Shown here: one piece after another, positions 6,538 to 15,062 of the stretch
How the letters are laid out: each line of letters starts with the position of its first letter
How positions within the stretch are numbered: the first letter of the stretch is position 1
From: Proteobacteria bacterium UBA1844
GTDB taxonomy: Bacteria; Pseudomonadota; Gammaproteobacteria; Steroidobacterales; Woeseiaceae
Reading direction: 5' to 3'
Assembly: GCA_002338615.1 (NCBI GenBank)
Contig: DDIS01000121.1
Coordinates: 1 to 26,579, forward strand
Length of the DNA: 26,579 nucleotides
Translations under genes and position numbers: made by a program
Notes under the pieces: generated by a model
What the model was told of the DNA's origin: nothing
Database searches by the model: none
What the model saw: the letters and a program-made list of their open reading frames with translations, nothing else

Positions 6538-8715
6538 ATGACGTTAGCGTTTGCCGTTGTTCTTGCACTATCAGCCTTCCTGATTTTCTGGATACAGCCT
6601 CTCGTCGCCAAGATGTTGCTGCCGGCTCTTGGTGGTGCGCCTGCCGTCTGGGCCACCACCGTGTTGTTCTTCCAGGGTGCGCTGTTGCTCGGTTATCTGT
6701 ACGCACATGGTATGGCGCGACTGCCATTCAGGTTGCAAGGTCTCGTTCATGGACTCATTCTCGTGGTCGCAATTCTGGTATTACCCACCGGGCCCATGGA
6801 ATCGGCCGCAGCGCCAGCGATGGCAACCGCAACATGGGTACTATTTTCCCTGGCTTTGTACGTCGGGCTGCCGTTCGCGGTTTTGTCGAGCAGTGCGCCG
6901 CTATTGCAACACTGGTTCGGGCGCGGGGATAGTAAAGGCGCAGCCGATCCGTACTTTCTTTATGCGGCGAGCAACACGGGCAGCTTTGTTGCACTGATAT
7001 CATTTCCGACGGTCCTGGAACGCTATTACGCGGTGCCCGACCTTGCGTCGATGTGGCGCGCATCGTTTGTGATAGCCGCCGCGGGCATCGCCGTGTGTTT
7101 TGGATTGGCCTCGCGCCGCGCGACTTCCGGTACCCGGCACGTGGTAGATGCCGGGCCTCGTGCCGGGACACCGCAGGTTCTCAGGTGGCTGGCACTCGCG
7201 TTTATCCCGTCCAGCCTGATGTTGGGAGTGACCACTCACATCACGACTGACATTGCAGCAGTCTCGCTTTTCTGGACGCTGCCGCTTGCCCTCTATCTCG
7301 CAACGTTCGTCCTTGCATTTTCGAAATACGGTGCCACCGCGGCACGCATTGCGCGCCTGCTGCTGCCGTTTTTACTGTTTGTATTGGTAGCGCTGGTTTT
7401 CTGGCAAAACGAAAAGCCGGTCGTTCGAATCCCGGTGGAACTGGCCATTGTTACTTTCATCAGCATGGTGTTGCATTCCATGCTTTATCAATCTCGCCCG
7501 AATTCGTCGTTGCTAACGTCGTTTTATCTGTGGTTGGCATTTGGCGGCTTCCTTGGCGGGCTACTCAATGGATTCATTGCGCCGCTGATATTTTCAAGCC
7601 TCATCGAATATCCGCTGGTGCTGTTGCTCGGCTTGCTGGTTGCCGAGTGGCCGTTCCTCCGGATCGCTTTTGATGTTTGGTCCACGGCCAGTTGGCGCGG
7701 CTTCGAATGGCGCAATCTCGCAATCATCCTGCCCGTGGCTGTCGCATTCGCCTGGTGGGCGACAGGTTTGGACACTCCGCGCGAGGCCGTTGCGATAGTG
7801 GTACTTGTCTCCGTGTCCTTGCTCGCGGCGTCCTTCGCATTCGGTGCCTTGTTGGCCGGCAGGATGGTTGCGACCACGATGTTCGTGGTCTACCTCTGCA
7901 TTTCGATCTTCTTTGTGCCCGGGCACAGCGTCTATTCAGCCCGTACCTACTTCGGTGCCTTCCTTGTTTTTGACTCCGAGGAGGGTAGCGTTGCGAAACG
8001 CATGTTTGTGCACGGCACGACCGTGCACGGGATACAGGCGAAGGATCCGGGGCAGGCGCTGGCCGCGCAAAGCTATTACCGGGTAGCGAGTTCGGTCTTC
8101 GCGGACTTTTTGAGTGGCCGGCCAGGCGGTGCATCGATTGCCGTGGTGGGCCTTGGTAGCGGAACCCTGGCTTGCGCTGCACGCGCCGGCGATACGGTGA
8201 CATTCTTTGAGATTGACCCAGAAGTCGAATACATAGCCCGACATTACTTCAGCTACCTCGATGAGTGCCCAGGCGACAACGAGGTCGTGCTGGGCGACGC
8301 GAGGCTCACGCTCACCGGGCAACCGGATAATCGCTTCGATATCCTGGTGCTCGACGCGTACTCGAGTGACGGTATGCCGGTACATCTGATCACGGATGAG
8401 GCCGCTCAGATTTACGAAAGAGTCCTGAAACCGGATGGCCTCATGGCCTTTCATATCAGCAACCGCTACGTCGATCTGGCTCCCGTCATATTGGCGCTTG
8501 CAAACCATCGCAACTGGAGCAGCTGGGAAATGAACGACCACAATGCTGCGAACGATCCGTTGCTCATCCCAAGCACTTACGTACTTGCAGCGACCAGCGA
8601 AGAGGCGAACTTGTTTCTCAGCCACCTGGCAATCGCGACACCGCTGGAGTCGGCAACAAAAACCAGGCTGTGGACCGATGACTACTCAAACCTGTTGGCG
8701 ATCTTGCGCTGGTAA
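6538..8715 (+). CDS. Membrane-fused spermidine synthase-like protein
   Basis: About 725 residues from ATG 6538; upstream in-frame starts (ATG 6445, GTG 6499) would add a polar stretch with no homology pattern. Residues 1-480 hold some 12-14 hydrophobic helices, beginning FLIFWIQPLVAKMLLPALGG, the hallmark of the fused MFS/spermidine synthase family. The C-terminal 230 residues are a Rossmann methyltransferase-like polyamine synthase domain: IAVVGLGSGTLACAAR, FFEIDPEVEYIARHYF, the catalytic-region LVLDAYSSDGMPVHLITDEA. Stand-alone spermidine synthases transfer aminopropyl groups from decarboxylated S-adenosylmethionine; in the membrane-fused proteins the substrate is not established. No other polyamine gene is nearby. 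Confidence 0.85.
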   Translation: MTLAFAVVLALSAFLIFWIQPLVAKMLLPALGGAPAVWATTVLFFQGALLLGYLYAHGMARLPFRLQGLVHGLILVVAILVLPTGPMESAAAPAMATATWVLFSLALYVGLPFAVLSSSAPLLQHWFGRGDSKGAADPYFLYAASNTGSFVALISFPTVLERYYAVPDLASMWRASFVIAAAGIAVCFGLASRRATSGTRHVVDAGPRAGTPQVLRWLALAFIPSSLMLGVTTHITTDIAAVSLFWTLPLALYLATFVLAFSKYGATAARIARLLLPFLLFVLVALVFWQNEKPVVRIPVELAIVTFISMVLHSMLYQSRPNSSLLTSFYLWLAFGGFLGGLLNGFIAPLIFSSLIEYPLVLLLGLLVAEWPFLRIAFDVWSTASWRGFEWRNLAIILPVAVAFAWWATGLDTPREAVAIVVLVSVSLLAASFAFGALLAGRMVATTMFVVYLCISIFFVPGHSVYSARTYFGAFLVFDSEEGSVAKRMFVHGTTVHGIQAKDPGQALAAQSYYRVASSVFADFLSGRPGGASIAVVGLGSGTLACAARAGDTVTFFEIDPEVEYIARHYFSYLDECPGDNEVVLGDARLTLTGQPDNRFDILVLDAYSSDGMPVHLITDEAAQIYERVLKPDGLMAFHISNRYVDLAPVILALANHRNWSSWEMNDHNAANDPLLIPSTYVLAATSEEANLFLSHLAIATPLESATKTRLWTDDYSNLLAILRW

Positions 8716-8780
8716 TAGGCAAGCGTTGCAGCTCAGAGTCGTGCACCCTTTCTGGTGGTGCGTCTACCGATGGCGATTGG

Positions 8781-9257
8781 TCATTGCTTTGTTTCTTGAT
8801 CCGGCTCTGCGTACGAGGCAGCTTTTGCTTTTGGAATTCGATCAAAGACGATGATCGAAGCCAGATAGCCTCCCACCACGAGCAATACTGATCCGAGTAA
8901 CTCAAGCATTGTGACGGGCCATGATGCCGGGCTGTCGAAGGGCGCAGCGCGCACGCGCCAGATCGCGGCGCCGAGAAATATCGCCCACGCTGTGCCCATT
9001 ACCAGGATGTGCCACATGAGTTCGGCGCATTCCTGTACTTCATGGTCCAGCCGGGCGTAGTCAACGAGACCCGCGATCATTGCCGGAAGCGCAATTACTA
9101 CACCTCCCCAAAGCAGCAGGTGCGACAGAGCCGCCCAAGTTGCACCAGAAACACTCGGGAGCAAGACGAACTGGCTGATAACGTCAACCAGTGTAGCGAG
9201 CACCCAGCAGGCGAGAGGGAAATGGACTAAGGCGGGATGCAGCGGGTGTCCCTTCAT
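8781..9257 (-). CDS. DUF2231 membrane protein
   Basis: 158 residues from ATG 9257 (a TTG two codons earlier is also possible). It begins MKGHPLHPALVHFPLACWVLATLVDV, the signature start of DUF2231 proteins, and has four hydrophobic segments at roughly residues 12-32, 44-65, 82-102 and 115-140. The histidines in the first helix and near HEVQECAELMWHI could bind heme or metal, as suggested for the family; function is not established. It follows the duplicated four-helix gene on the same strand by nine bases, so the two are one operon. Confidence 0.88.
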   Translation of the reverse strand: MKGHPLHPALVHFPLACWVLATLVDVISQFVLLPSVSGATWAALSHLLLWGGVVIALPAMIAGLVDYARLDHEVQECAELMWHILVMGTAWAIFLGAAIWRVRAAPFDSPASWPVTMLELLGSVLLVVGGYLASIIVFDRIPKAKAASYAEPDQETKQ

Positions 9258-9266
9258 GACCAATCG

Positions 9267-9608
9267 TCAGGTCAGCACCGCGGTGAGCAAGAGCCCAAAG
9301 CCGGTTACTGCGAGCAGTGCATGGAGTACAACGATGCCTTTGGGCGGCAGTTGTTTGCGATAGTGAACGGACGCGAGAAAAAAGCCACCCAATGCTGCAA
9401 CGATGAAAACTACCAGTGCTGATGTGGCGAGCGATCCGCCGGCACCTTTGAGCACGGCAAGCAAAAGAAGCACGAGGCCCGTTGCGCCTAGTAATGCGTG
9501 GACGAGCGACAGGGCCCACGGCGCAAACTTGTCGCGCAGTACGTGAAGGGCAAGCACGACACCGCCGAGAGCGGCAATCGCGAAAACTATGACAGATGCA
9601 GTGAGCAT
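9267..9608 (-). CDS. Four-helix membrane protein made of two tandem repeats
   Basis: 113 residues with four hydrophobic helices and short loops. The second half repeats the first with an offset of 59 residues and no gap: residues 5-54 and 64-113 share 23 identical positions in 50, including VF..AALGG..LA, HALL..TG and LLL.AVL. Each repeat has one His in HALL at the start of its second helix (His37, His96), which would place two histidines at equivalent positions, suitable for cofactor or metal binding. No family name comes to mind. It is followed after nine bases by the DUF2231 gene, another small four-helix protein, and is divergent from the Cys-containing regulator at 9724, which makes it a likely target of that regulator. 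Confidence 0.75.
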   Translation of the reverse strand: MLTASVIVFAIAALGGVVLALHVLRDKFAPWALSLVHALLGATGLVLLLLAVLKGAGGSLATSALVVFIVAALGGFFLASVHYRKQLPPKGIVVLHALLAVTGFGLLLTAVLT

Positions 9609-9664
9609 GACGACTCTCCAGGGCCAGGTTTTTTATTATCGATCAGCAGAAATATAGCCATTTG

Positions 9665-9715
9665 AATCTACTTTGTAAAGTAAAAACTGTATAAAGTTGT
9701 AAAATTCAGTAGATT
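9665..9715. promoter_or_regulatory. AT-rich nested dyads between divergent regulator and membrane operon
   Basis: TACTTTGTAAAGTA (9669-9682) is an inverted repeat with 6-bp perfect arms. A wider pair AATCTACT (9665-9672) and AGTAGATT (9708-9715) is also perfect and encloses TATAAAG (9690-9696). The 115-base spacer is strikingly AT-rich against its surroundings and ends at the regulator start, the expected place for an auto-regulated operator. Confidence 0.55.
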
Positions 9716-9723
9716 GGCTAATA

Positions 9724-10398
9724 ATGCATCGCTTGGCGATGGAATCCTCAACAATCAATGCATTCGGCGGGCGCCAGCGGCAGCTCCTGACGTTGTTGCT
9801 TGAGTCGAAGAAAGGGCTTGGCGTAGACGACCTGGCCGATGCGCTGAAAATCTCACGAAGTGCAGTCCATCAGCATCTGACAGCCCTCGAAAGGGATGGC
9901 TACGTTGACAAAGAAGTGCGCGCGTCGAGTGGAGGTCGTCCTGGCAATACCTGGTACCTGAATGAGCGCGGCGTGCACCTGTTCCCCAAACAATACGCAT
10001 TGTTCTCGGATCTGTTGATACAGTCCCTGAAAGATAAGCTGGGGAGCGAAGAGTTGATTGCGATGCTTCGTAACCTGGGCGAGAACCTGGCAAAAGACCA
10101 GGCGTCAAATTTGCACGGTAAATCAGTAAAAGAACAGATTGAAAGTGTCGCGGAAATCATGCGCGAGTTTGGCTACCAGGCGCGGACAGTACCTGACCCT
10201 GAAGCGGAACTGCCGCTGATCGACGCGCGAAACTGTATCTACCATCACCTGGCACGGGAGCATAGTGAGGTCTGCGAGCTTGACCTTGCGCTACTGTCCA
10301 CTCTGCTTGATGCAGACATAGAACACGTCGAATGCATGGTTCGTGGAGGCAGTGCGTGTCGTTTTCGTGTACTTAAGCAAACTGACCCTGCAGGCTGA
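9724..10398 (+). CDS. HTH regulator with C-terminal cysteine cluster (COG2345/SufR-like)
   Basis: 224 residues. Residues 15-75 form a winged helix (RQLLTLLLESKKGLGVDDLADALKISRSAVHQHLTALERDGYV, then a GRPGNTWYL wing). The C-terminal part holds four cysteines in the order C-x12-C-x19-C-x7-C, within NCIYHHLA, EVCELDLALLSTLL and ECMVRGGSACRF. SufR-type regulators use such a cluster to bind an iron-sulfur centre and control Fe-S assembly genes; the spacing here is not that of cyanobacterial SufR, so I infer only a metal- or redox-sensing regulator of the same superfamily. It is divergent from the duplicated membrane protein/DUF2231 operon and faces nested dyads. The start is uncertain: ATG 9724 or ATG 9739, neither with a clear ribosome binding site. 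Confidence 0.8.
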   Translation: MHRLAMESSTINAFGGRQRQLLTLLLESKKGLGVDDLADALKISRSAVHQHLTALERDGYVDKEVRASSGGRPGNTWYLNERGVHLFPKQYALFSDLLIQSLKDKLGSEELIAMLRNLGENLAKDQASNLHGKSVKEQIESVAEIMREFGYQARTVPDPEAELPLIDARNCIYHHLAREHSEVCELDLALLSTLLDADIEHVECMVRGGSACRFRVLKQTDPAG

Positions 10399-10472
10399 CC
10401 GACCTTTCGGCCGCTGAGACTATCGGGAACCTCTCTACTGATATGTAGTGAGCTCTCACCGAACAAGCCCCA

Positions 10473-10910
10473 TCAATTCGCAATTCGCACGGTAGCGTCC
10501 AAATGGCTGCTTGATTTCAGTGAGTTTGTTATCAGGCAGGCATGTTCCGATTTCTCAAGAAAGCGCATTGCTTTCTGCTCGTCTGTCCCTGGCGGTACAT
10601 CGAGGACAACGTGCAAGGTGATTTCAGTAAACCGGGTAACGTTATCAATGCGGTCAAGCGTGCCTTTTGCAGCGCACGTCAAAGCATTCCAGTCGAACTT
10701 CGATGCGCGAGCGATCGCCTTGAAGGTCAGGACGAAGCAGTCGGCAACAGCCGCGACCAGCAAGGTCTCTGGCGACCAGCGGTCGCCCGGGCCACCGAAC
10801 TCGGCGGGCGGCGCGGAGTCAATTCTGGGCAGTCCGTCGCTTCCAAGGTCAACGTTTGCATCGCGGCTGGTGGTGGCTGTCACTGCATAATGGTGTGGAA
10901 ACTTCTGCAT
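10473..10910 (-). CDS. OsmC-family peroxiredoxin-like protein
   Basis: 145 residues from ATG 10910, with GGATC eight to ten bases upstream; the frame continues upstream but without homology pattern. The family features are all present: FGGPGDRWSPETLLVAAVADCFVLTFKAIA with the first cysteine, and FLEKSEHACLITNSLKSS with the second. These two cysteines form the thiol active site that reduces organic hydroperoxides using lipoylated proteins or thioredoxin-type donors. The gene is convergent with the Cys-rich regulator and lies downstream of, on the same strand as, the LuxR-type gene, some 165 bases apart. It fits the oxidative-stress colour of this half of the window. Confidence 0.9.
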   Translation of the reverse strand: MQKFPHHYAVTATTSRDANVDLGSDGLPRIDSAPPAEFGGPGDRWSPETLLVAAVADCFVLTFKAIARASKFDWNALTCAAKGTLDRIDNVTRFTEITLHVVLDVPPGTDEQKAMRFLEKSEHACLITNSLKSSSHLDATVRIAN

Positions 10911-11074
10911 TTTTAGATCCGATTGATTTGTGGGTTGCAAAAAGTGAGTGTCGCGAATCGCCGCTGCGTAGTTACGGCGGTCCGCCAGAATAGGTCGGGC
11001 GCGAGCCACGCCATAGTCGTGATTGCCGCAACGCGATGTGGCTATCCCGTAGGATAGTGGAATCGCGCTCGACT

Positions 11075-11626
11075 CTACGGCCGATTCTCTTGCTGTCCAG
11101 GGGCCTCAACAATGTCTTCACCCTCGCACTGGGGCAACAAAAGGTCCTCGAGAAAGAACGCCGACAGTGACGATCTGCCGGACAGGCCTGATTTGCGGTA
11201 TAACGCCCGTGCCTGTTCCCGTGCTGTTCGTTCGCTGGTGTGACGCATGCTGGCGATCTCTTTGTGACTAAAGCCTTTCAGAAGAAAGAGGGCGACTTCA
11301 GATTCGGCTTTCGTTAGCTTCCAGGCCGAAAATTGTTTATCAATGGCGACACCCAGTCCGCGTAGCAAGGTACGACTTTCGTTTCGCCATTGTTCGGCAT
11401 CGACCCGGGCAACCGCAAGATCGAGGCGTGTTTGACGAAACTGTCCCCAAAGAAGTACCGCACCGGTTGCGGCCACCAGAAGAACGATTAACTCGACAGC
11501 GATATGCCCCCATTGTGCACCCTCGCGATAGTCCGCAATCAAATCCCAGCCGATGAGCAGTGCAATGGCGACAAACAGCGCCGACGCAGCCCGCATGGAT
11601 CGGTGGTCCTGTACGTCATCCGCCAT
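11075..11626 (-). CDS. Membrane-anchored LuxR-type HTH protein
   Basis: 183 residues from the ATG at 11626, which has GGAGG about ten bases upstream; an ATG at 11659 is also in frame. Two hydrophobic helices (about residues 15-35, SALFVAIALLIGWDLIA, and 40-62, HIAVELIVLLVAATGAVLL) are followed by a helical linker rich in Arg, Asp and Glu (60-90) and a C-terminal LuxR/GerE helix-turn-helix: KLTKAESEVALFLLKGFSHKEIASMRHTSERTAREQARALYRKSGL. Two-helix LuxR proteins of this kind are common in proteobacteria and presumably act from the membrane. It is divergent from the cytochrome b561 gene, which is the natural candidate target. Confidence 0.8.
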   Translation of the reverse strand: MADDVQDHRSMRAASALFVAIALLIGWDLIADYREGAQWGHIAVELIVLLVAATGAVLLWGQFRQTRLDLAVARVDAEQWRNESRTLLRGLGVAIDKQFSAWKLTKAESEVALFLLKGFSHKEIASMRHTSERTAREQARALYRKSGLSGRSSLSAFFLEDLLLPQCEGEDIVEAPGQQENRP

Positions 11627-11732
11627 ACGTGCTGTGCCTCCAGCGAAGAGCGTGTACATATGTCAGATGCCGGATTGTATCAGCTAGCGCTTCCGTTAAA
11701 TTGATGAACTCATTCGGAACGAGGGACGACAG

Positions 11733-12368
11733 ATGAAAACCACTCATGATATGACGACGATTTGGGATCCAATTGTCCGCATTGGACATTGGACGCTGGT
11801 CATCGCGTTCTTTACCGCCTATTTCACCGAGGATGACTTTCTCGCTCAGCACGTCTGGGCCGGGTACGTGGTTGGAACCGTCATAGCCATTCGAGTGATC
11901 TGGGGTCTGGTTGGTACGAAGCATGCCCGGTTTAGCGACTTTGTGCGATCGCCCGCGGTCATACTCCGCTACGTCGGTGACCTGAAGGCCAGTCGGGCTG
12001 AACGCTTTGTCGGCCACAATCCCGCCGGCGGCGCGATGGTCATTGCCCTGCTGGTTTGTATCACTATAACGGTGACCTCCGGTTTGGTGCTGTACGCCAT
12101 AGAGGAAGATGCGGGCCCGCTCGCAGGCTGGGTAGCAGATAGCACGGCTTCATCTACCGGGCTGGTCTTGATCGCAAATGCCCGTGCCGATGAAGATGGC
12201 CGCGCAAATGATGACCGCGAGGAATTCTGGGAAGAGGTCCATGAGATCTTCGCCAACTTGGCGCTGTTTTTGGTTGTGCTGCATATCGCGGGAGTCCTGT
12301 TCTCCAGCTTCGTGCACAAAGAAAACCTTGTGAAAGCGATGATTACCGGTCGAAAACGACGCGCCTAG
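11733..12368 (+). CDS. Cytochrome b561 / Ni-Fe hydrogenase b-type subunit family protein
   Basis: 211 residues with four transmembrane helices (about 20-40, 45-65, 98-122 and 172-195). Histidines sit where the two b hemes are bound in this family: IGHW near residue 19, QHVWAGY near 40, EVHEIFANLALF near 169 and VLHIAGVLFSS near 183. Such proteins pass electrons between the quinone pool and periplasmic partners. The helix 3-4 loop is long and acidic (EEDAGP..., ADEDGRANDDREEFWEEVHE), which may dock a soluble cytochrome. It ends inside the convergent P450 gene (4-base overlap). GAGG lies about nine bases before the ATG. Confidence 0.88.
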   Translation: MKTTHDMTTIWDPIVRIGHWTLVIAFFTAYFTEDDFLAQHVWAGYVVGTVIAIRVIWGLVGTKHARFSDFVRSPAVILRYVGDLKASRAERFVGHNPAGGAMVIALLVCITITVTSGLVLYAIEEDAGPLAGWVADSTASSTGLVLIANARADEDGRANDDREEFWEEVHEIFANLALFLVVLHIAGVLFSSFVHKENLVKAMITGRKRRA

Positions 12369-13552
12369 CTTGCATGCTGCACCAGCTTCAGTGGCAGCGA
12401 CTCCCAACCGTTGGCCGGGTAGACAGCGCGGCGTGGCGCGATTTCGGCGGGTTCGATTTGCGAGAAATGCTCCAGCAACTCTTCCACGGCGACGCGCAGT
12501 TCGAGGCGCGCGAGCGGTGCGCCGGGGCATATGTGGATACCAGCGCCGAACAGCAGATTGTGTCGCGCATCCCGGTCCAGGCGGACCTCACCAGGGTGCG
12601 CGAAGACTGTGTCGTCCCGATTCGCCGCAACCCACATCAGCGTGAGTCGATCGCCAGCGGCAATATGCCGCCCACCGAGCACGACATCGCGCGTAGCGCG
12701 CCGACGGTTGCTGACGAGTGGGCCGCATACTCTCAGAATCTCCTCGACTGCTGTCGGGATAAGCCCGGGTTCGGCCCGCAATTGCGCCTGCAGTCCCGGT
12801 TCTGTAGCTAGTCGTGAGGCCACGATGCCGATACTCGACGCGAGGCTGCCCAACTCACCGACCGTCCAGTTGCGCAGGATACTTGCAATATCGTCGTCCG
12901 AGAGCTGAATGCCGTTCACCTTGGTCTTCAGTAATTCTCCGATGATGCCGTCCCTCGCGCCGCTATCGGCGCGGCGACGTGCGTCGAGTATCGCTCCAAC
13001 CTGTATACGGAATTCGGAAGCGACCGCATCCAGTCGCGTACGGTCGCCGATACGGGTCGCTTCCTTGCTGCGTCGTGCCCAGTCGCGAATCGAAGCCGCA
13101 GTTTCCATCGGCCAGCCCAGAAAACAGCACTGTGAATGCAACGAGAACGGCGTTGCAAAACTGTCGACCAGGTCAACGGGTCCGGTCGTCTGTATGTCTG
13201 CAAGTAATGCGTGTGCGGTAGCGCGACAAACCGGCTCGAACAGGCGCAAGCGATCCGCATCAAAAAAAGCTTCGATCGCGTCGCGATAGGCCGTGTGTTC
13301 GGGTGGGTCCATGCCGTTCGGCACGGAGCGGTAACGAGACACGTTGTTACTGAAGGTCTCATGGTCTTCGAGTACCGTCATAACGTCGGCATGCCGGAAC
13401 ACCGACCAACCGAGATCATGGCTGTAAGCAACAGGACAGCGCTGCCGCATCGTGTCGTAGGCATCACACTGGTTGTTCCGGACATCGTCCGATACGGGGT
13501 TCCAATCCGGCTCCGGCTGTTTCTTCATAATGGTTTTCGTCGGTTTTGACAC
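12365..13552 (-). CDS. Cytochrome P450 with atypical I-helix
   Basis: 395 residues from GTG 13552; ATG 13528 is an alternative start. The heme-binding loop LLFGAGIHICPGAPLARLEL places the thiolate at Cys342, and the K-helix ExxR is EEILR in TAVEEILRVCGP. The region HxxxR-like PPEHTAYRDAIEAFF is also typical for bacterial soluble P450s (CYP class with separate ferredoxin). The I-helix reads NWTVGELGSLASS, so the usual acid-threonine pair (AGxE/D-TT) is replaced by Leu-Gly-Ser. That pair normally helps protonate bound O2. Similar proteins with this I-helix exist, so it may mark a subfamily with another chemistry rather than a dead enzyme. No ferredoxin or reductase is adjacent; cytochrome b561 converges on it and a UbiM-like FAD hydroxylase is divergent. 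Confidence 0.93.
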   Translation of the reverse strand: MSKPTKTIMKKQPEPDWNPVSDDVRNNQCDAYDTMRQRCPVAYSHDLGWSVFRHADVMTVLEDHETFSNNVSRYRSVPNGMDPPEHTAYRDAIEAFFDADRLRLFEPVCRATAHALLADIQTTGPVDLVDSFATPFSLHSQCCFLGWPMETAASIRDWARRSKEATRIGDRTRLDAVASEFRIQVGAILDARRRADSGARDGIIGELLKTKVNGIQLSDDDIASILRNWTVGELGSLASSIGIVASRLATEPGLQAQLRAEPGLIPTAVEEILRVCGPLVSNRRRATRDVVLGGRHIAAGDRLTLMWVAANRDDTVFAHPGEVRLDRDARHNLLFGAGIHICPGAPLARLELRVAVEELLEHFSQIEPAEIAPRRAVYPANGWESLPLKLVQHAS

Positions 13553-13850
13553 CGCACTCTAATAGCGTGATTCGTATTCGAGCGGGAGGCGTTTGCAGGC
13601 ATAGCGTCGGGGACCAGGAATTAGCAGTGTGTGAACCTACCACCTGCCTGTCGTCCAGTAAATTACGGTGAATACTTGCAGGAACGGTAGCAGGAACTGC
13701 ACACAGGGTATGACCCGACAGAGGTGACGGCGGCATGGAATGTGTTCGCCTTAGTAGTTATACGTATCGCGATTTCGTAGCAACGCGGATAACTTTATAC
13801 GAGTTCAGTGTCCTGTTCGGTCTGGATCGCGAATCTCAGGGGAAATTCTC
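13553..13850. other. Intergenic region between divergent P450 and UbiM-like genes
   Basis: No gene recognised. It contains a short direct repeat GCAGGAAC at 13678-13685 and 13690-13697 (period 12). GGGGAAA just before the ATG at 13851 is a good ribosome binding site. Both promoters must lie here, but no convincing -35/-10 pair stands out. Confidence 0.45.
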
Positions 13851-15053
13851 ATGGAAAACGACATTACCGTCGTAGGCGCTGGCCCTGCGGGGCTTGGATT
13901 TGCATTGTTGCTCGCAAACTCCGGACTGCGAGTCGCCTTGATCGACCGCCAGTCCCGGGATCAACTGGCACAGCCTGCGTTCGATGGCCGAGACATAGCA
14001 TTGACTCACCAGTCCCAGCGCATTTTGCAATCGCTCGGGGTTTGGGCTCGCATCGAGCCGGACGACAGGCCGTGCATCAGGACGGCGCGGGTACAGGATG
14101 GCACGTCACCTTACTCTCTCAAATTCGACACGGCCGGTACCAATACCGATTCACTGGGCACTATCGTCTCGAATCATGTCATTCGGCAGGCCTTGTTCGA
14201 GCAAGTGCAGTCCCGCGAAACCATTGAGTTGCGTACCGATACCCGGGTCAGCGATGTCCGGACAAACGACGATCACGCCACAATCTTGCTCGGCGATGGA
14301 CAGTCTCTGCAATCACGGCTGGTGGTCGCCGCCGACAGCCGATTTTCGGAGACCCGTCGTATGATGGGTATCGCCGCCTCGATGCATGATTTTGGCCGCG
14401 TTTGTATCGTCTGTCGCGTACAACATGAGCAGCCGCATGACAGTGTCGCGTTCGAATGTTTTCACTATGGCCGTACACTCGCGGTGTTGCCGCTCAGCGG
14501 AAACACGTCGTCCGTCGTGATTACCGCACCTATGGATCAGCGCGCCGGGATCATGGAATTGCAGGAGGAGGCATTCAATCGTGACCTGCAAAGACGCTTC
14601 GGTAGCCGGCTCGGACGGATGCAGCTGATCAGTCAACGATTTGCGTATCCACTGGTTGGTGTGCATGCACGGAAGTTCTATGCAACTCGATTTGCATTGA
14701 TAGGTGACGCGGCTGTTGGCATGCATCCAGTGACCGCGCACGGTTACAACCTGGGCCTGGGTGGAGCCGAGATTCTCGCAACAGAAATCATGGTTGCGAA
14801 GATTCGCGCAGTTGATATTGCCGGAACGGCACTCCTGAGGCGTTACCAGGCGAAGCACATGCGAAAAACGATTCCAATCTATCGTGGGACAAATGAAATC
14901 GTGCGCCTGTTTACCGATGATCGTATGCCTGTGAAACTTGCGCGAAAACTTGTCTTGCACGCTGCCAATAATTTTCCACCAATCAAGCGGGTAATTCGAC
15001 AGCTGCTGACGCAGCCAGGCGGCCGCACGGAATTGCTGGCACGTCGTCTTTGA
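13851..15053 (+). CDS. ubiM: UbiH/UbiM-family FAD-dependent hydroxylase
   Basis: 400 residues. Signature elements in order: dinucleotide fold ITVVGAGPAGLGFALLLANSG (residues 5-25) and an acidic/Arg end IDRQ, the FAD/NADPH motif in RLVVAADSRFSETRRMMG (DS in place of the more common DG), and the second FAD motif LIGDAAVGMHPVTAHGYNLGLGG. VGMHPVTAHG(F/Y)NLGL is what I know from UbiM, a flavin monooxygenase that adds ring hydroxyls in ubiquinone biosynthesis. It could also be another member of the UbiH/UbiF/VisC group, since the true ubi genes are not nearby and a P450 is divergent. Strong ribosome binding site GGGGAAA. Symbol is tentative. Confidence 0.82.
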   Translation: MENDITVVGAGPAGLGFALLLANSGLRVALIDRQSRDQLAQPAFDGRDIALTHQSQRILQSLGVWARIEPDDRPCIRTARVQDGTSPYSLKFDTAGTNTDSLGTIVSNHVIRQALFEQVQSRETIELRTDTRVSDVRTNDDHATILLGDGQSLQSRLVVAADSRFSETRRMMGIAASMHDFGRVCIVCRVQHEQPHDSVAFECFHYGRTLAVLPLSGNTSSVVITAPMDQRAGIMELQEEAFNRDLQRRFGSRLGRMQLISQRFAYPLVGVHARKFYATRFALIGDAAVGMHPVTAHGYNLGLGGAEILATEIMVAKIRAVDIAGTALLRRYQAKHMRKTIPIYRGTNEIVRLFTDDRMPVKLARKLVLHAANNFPPIKRVIRQLLTQPGGRTELLARRL

Positions 15054-15062
15054 TCAAGCGAA

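Noticed and set aside
7936..8625. 229-codon minus-strand frame inside the spermidine synthase fusion
   Set aside because: Antisense shadow of a well-supported gene.
8736..8760. Possible terminator between the convergent spermidine synthase fusion and DUF2231 genes
   Set aside because: The short GCACC/GGTGC pairing has a long loop and no T-run.
13464..13736. 90-codon minus-strand frame upstream of the P450
   Set aside because: Overlaps the P450 start in another frame and has no recognisable composition or start signal.
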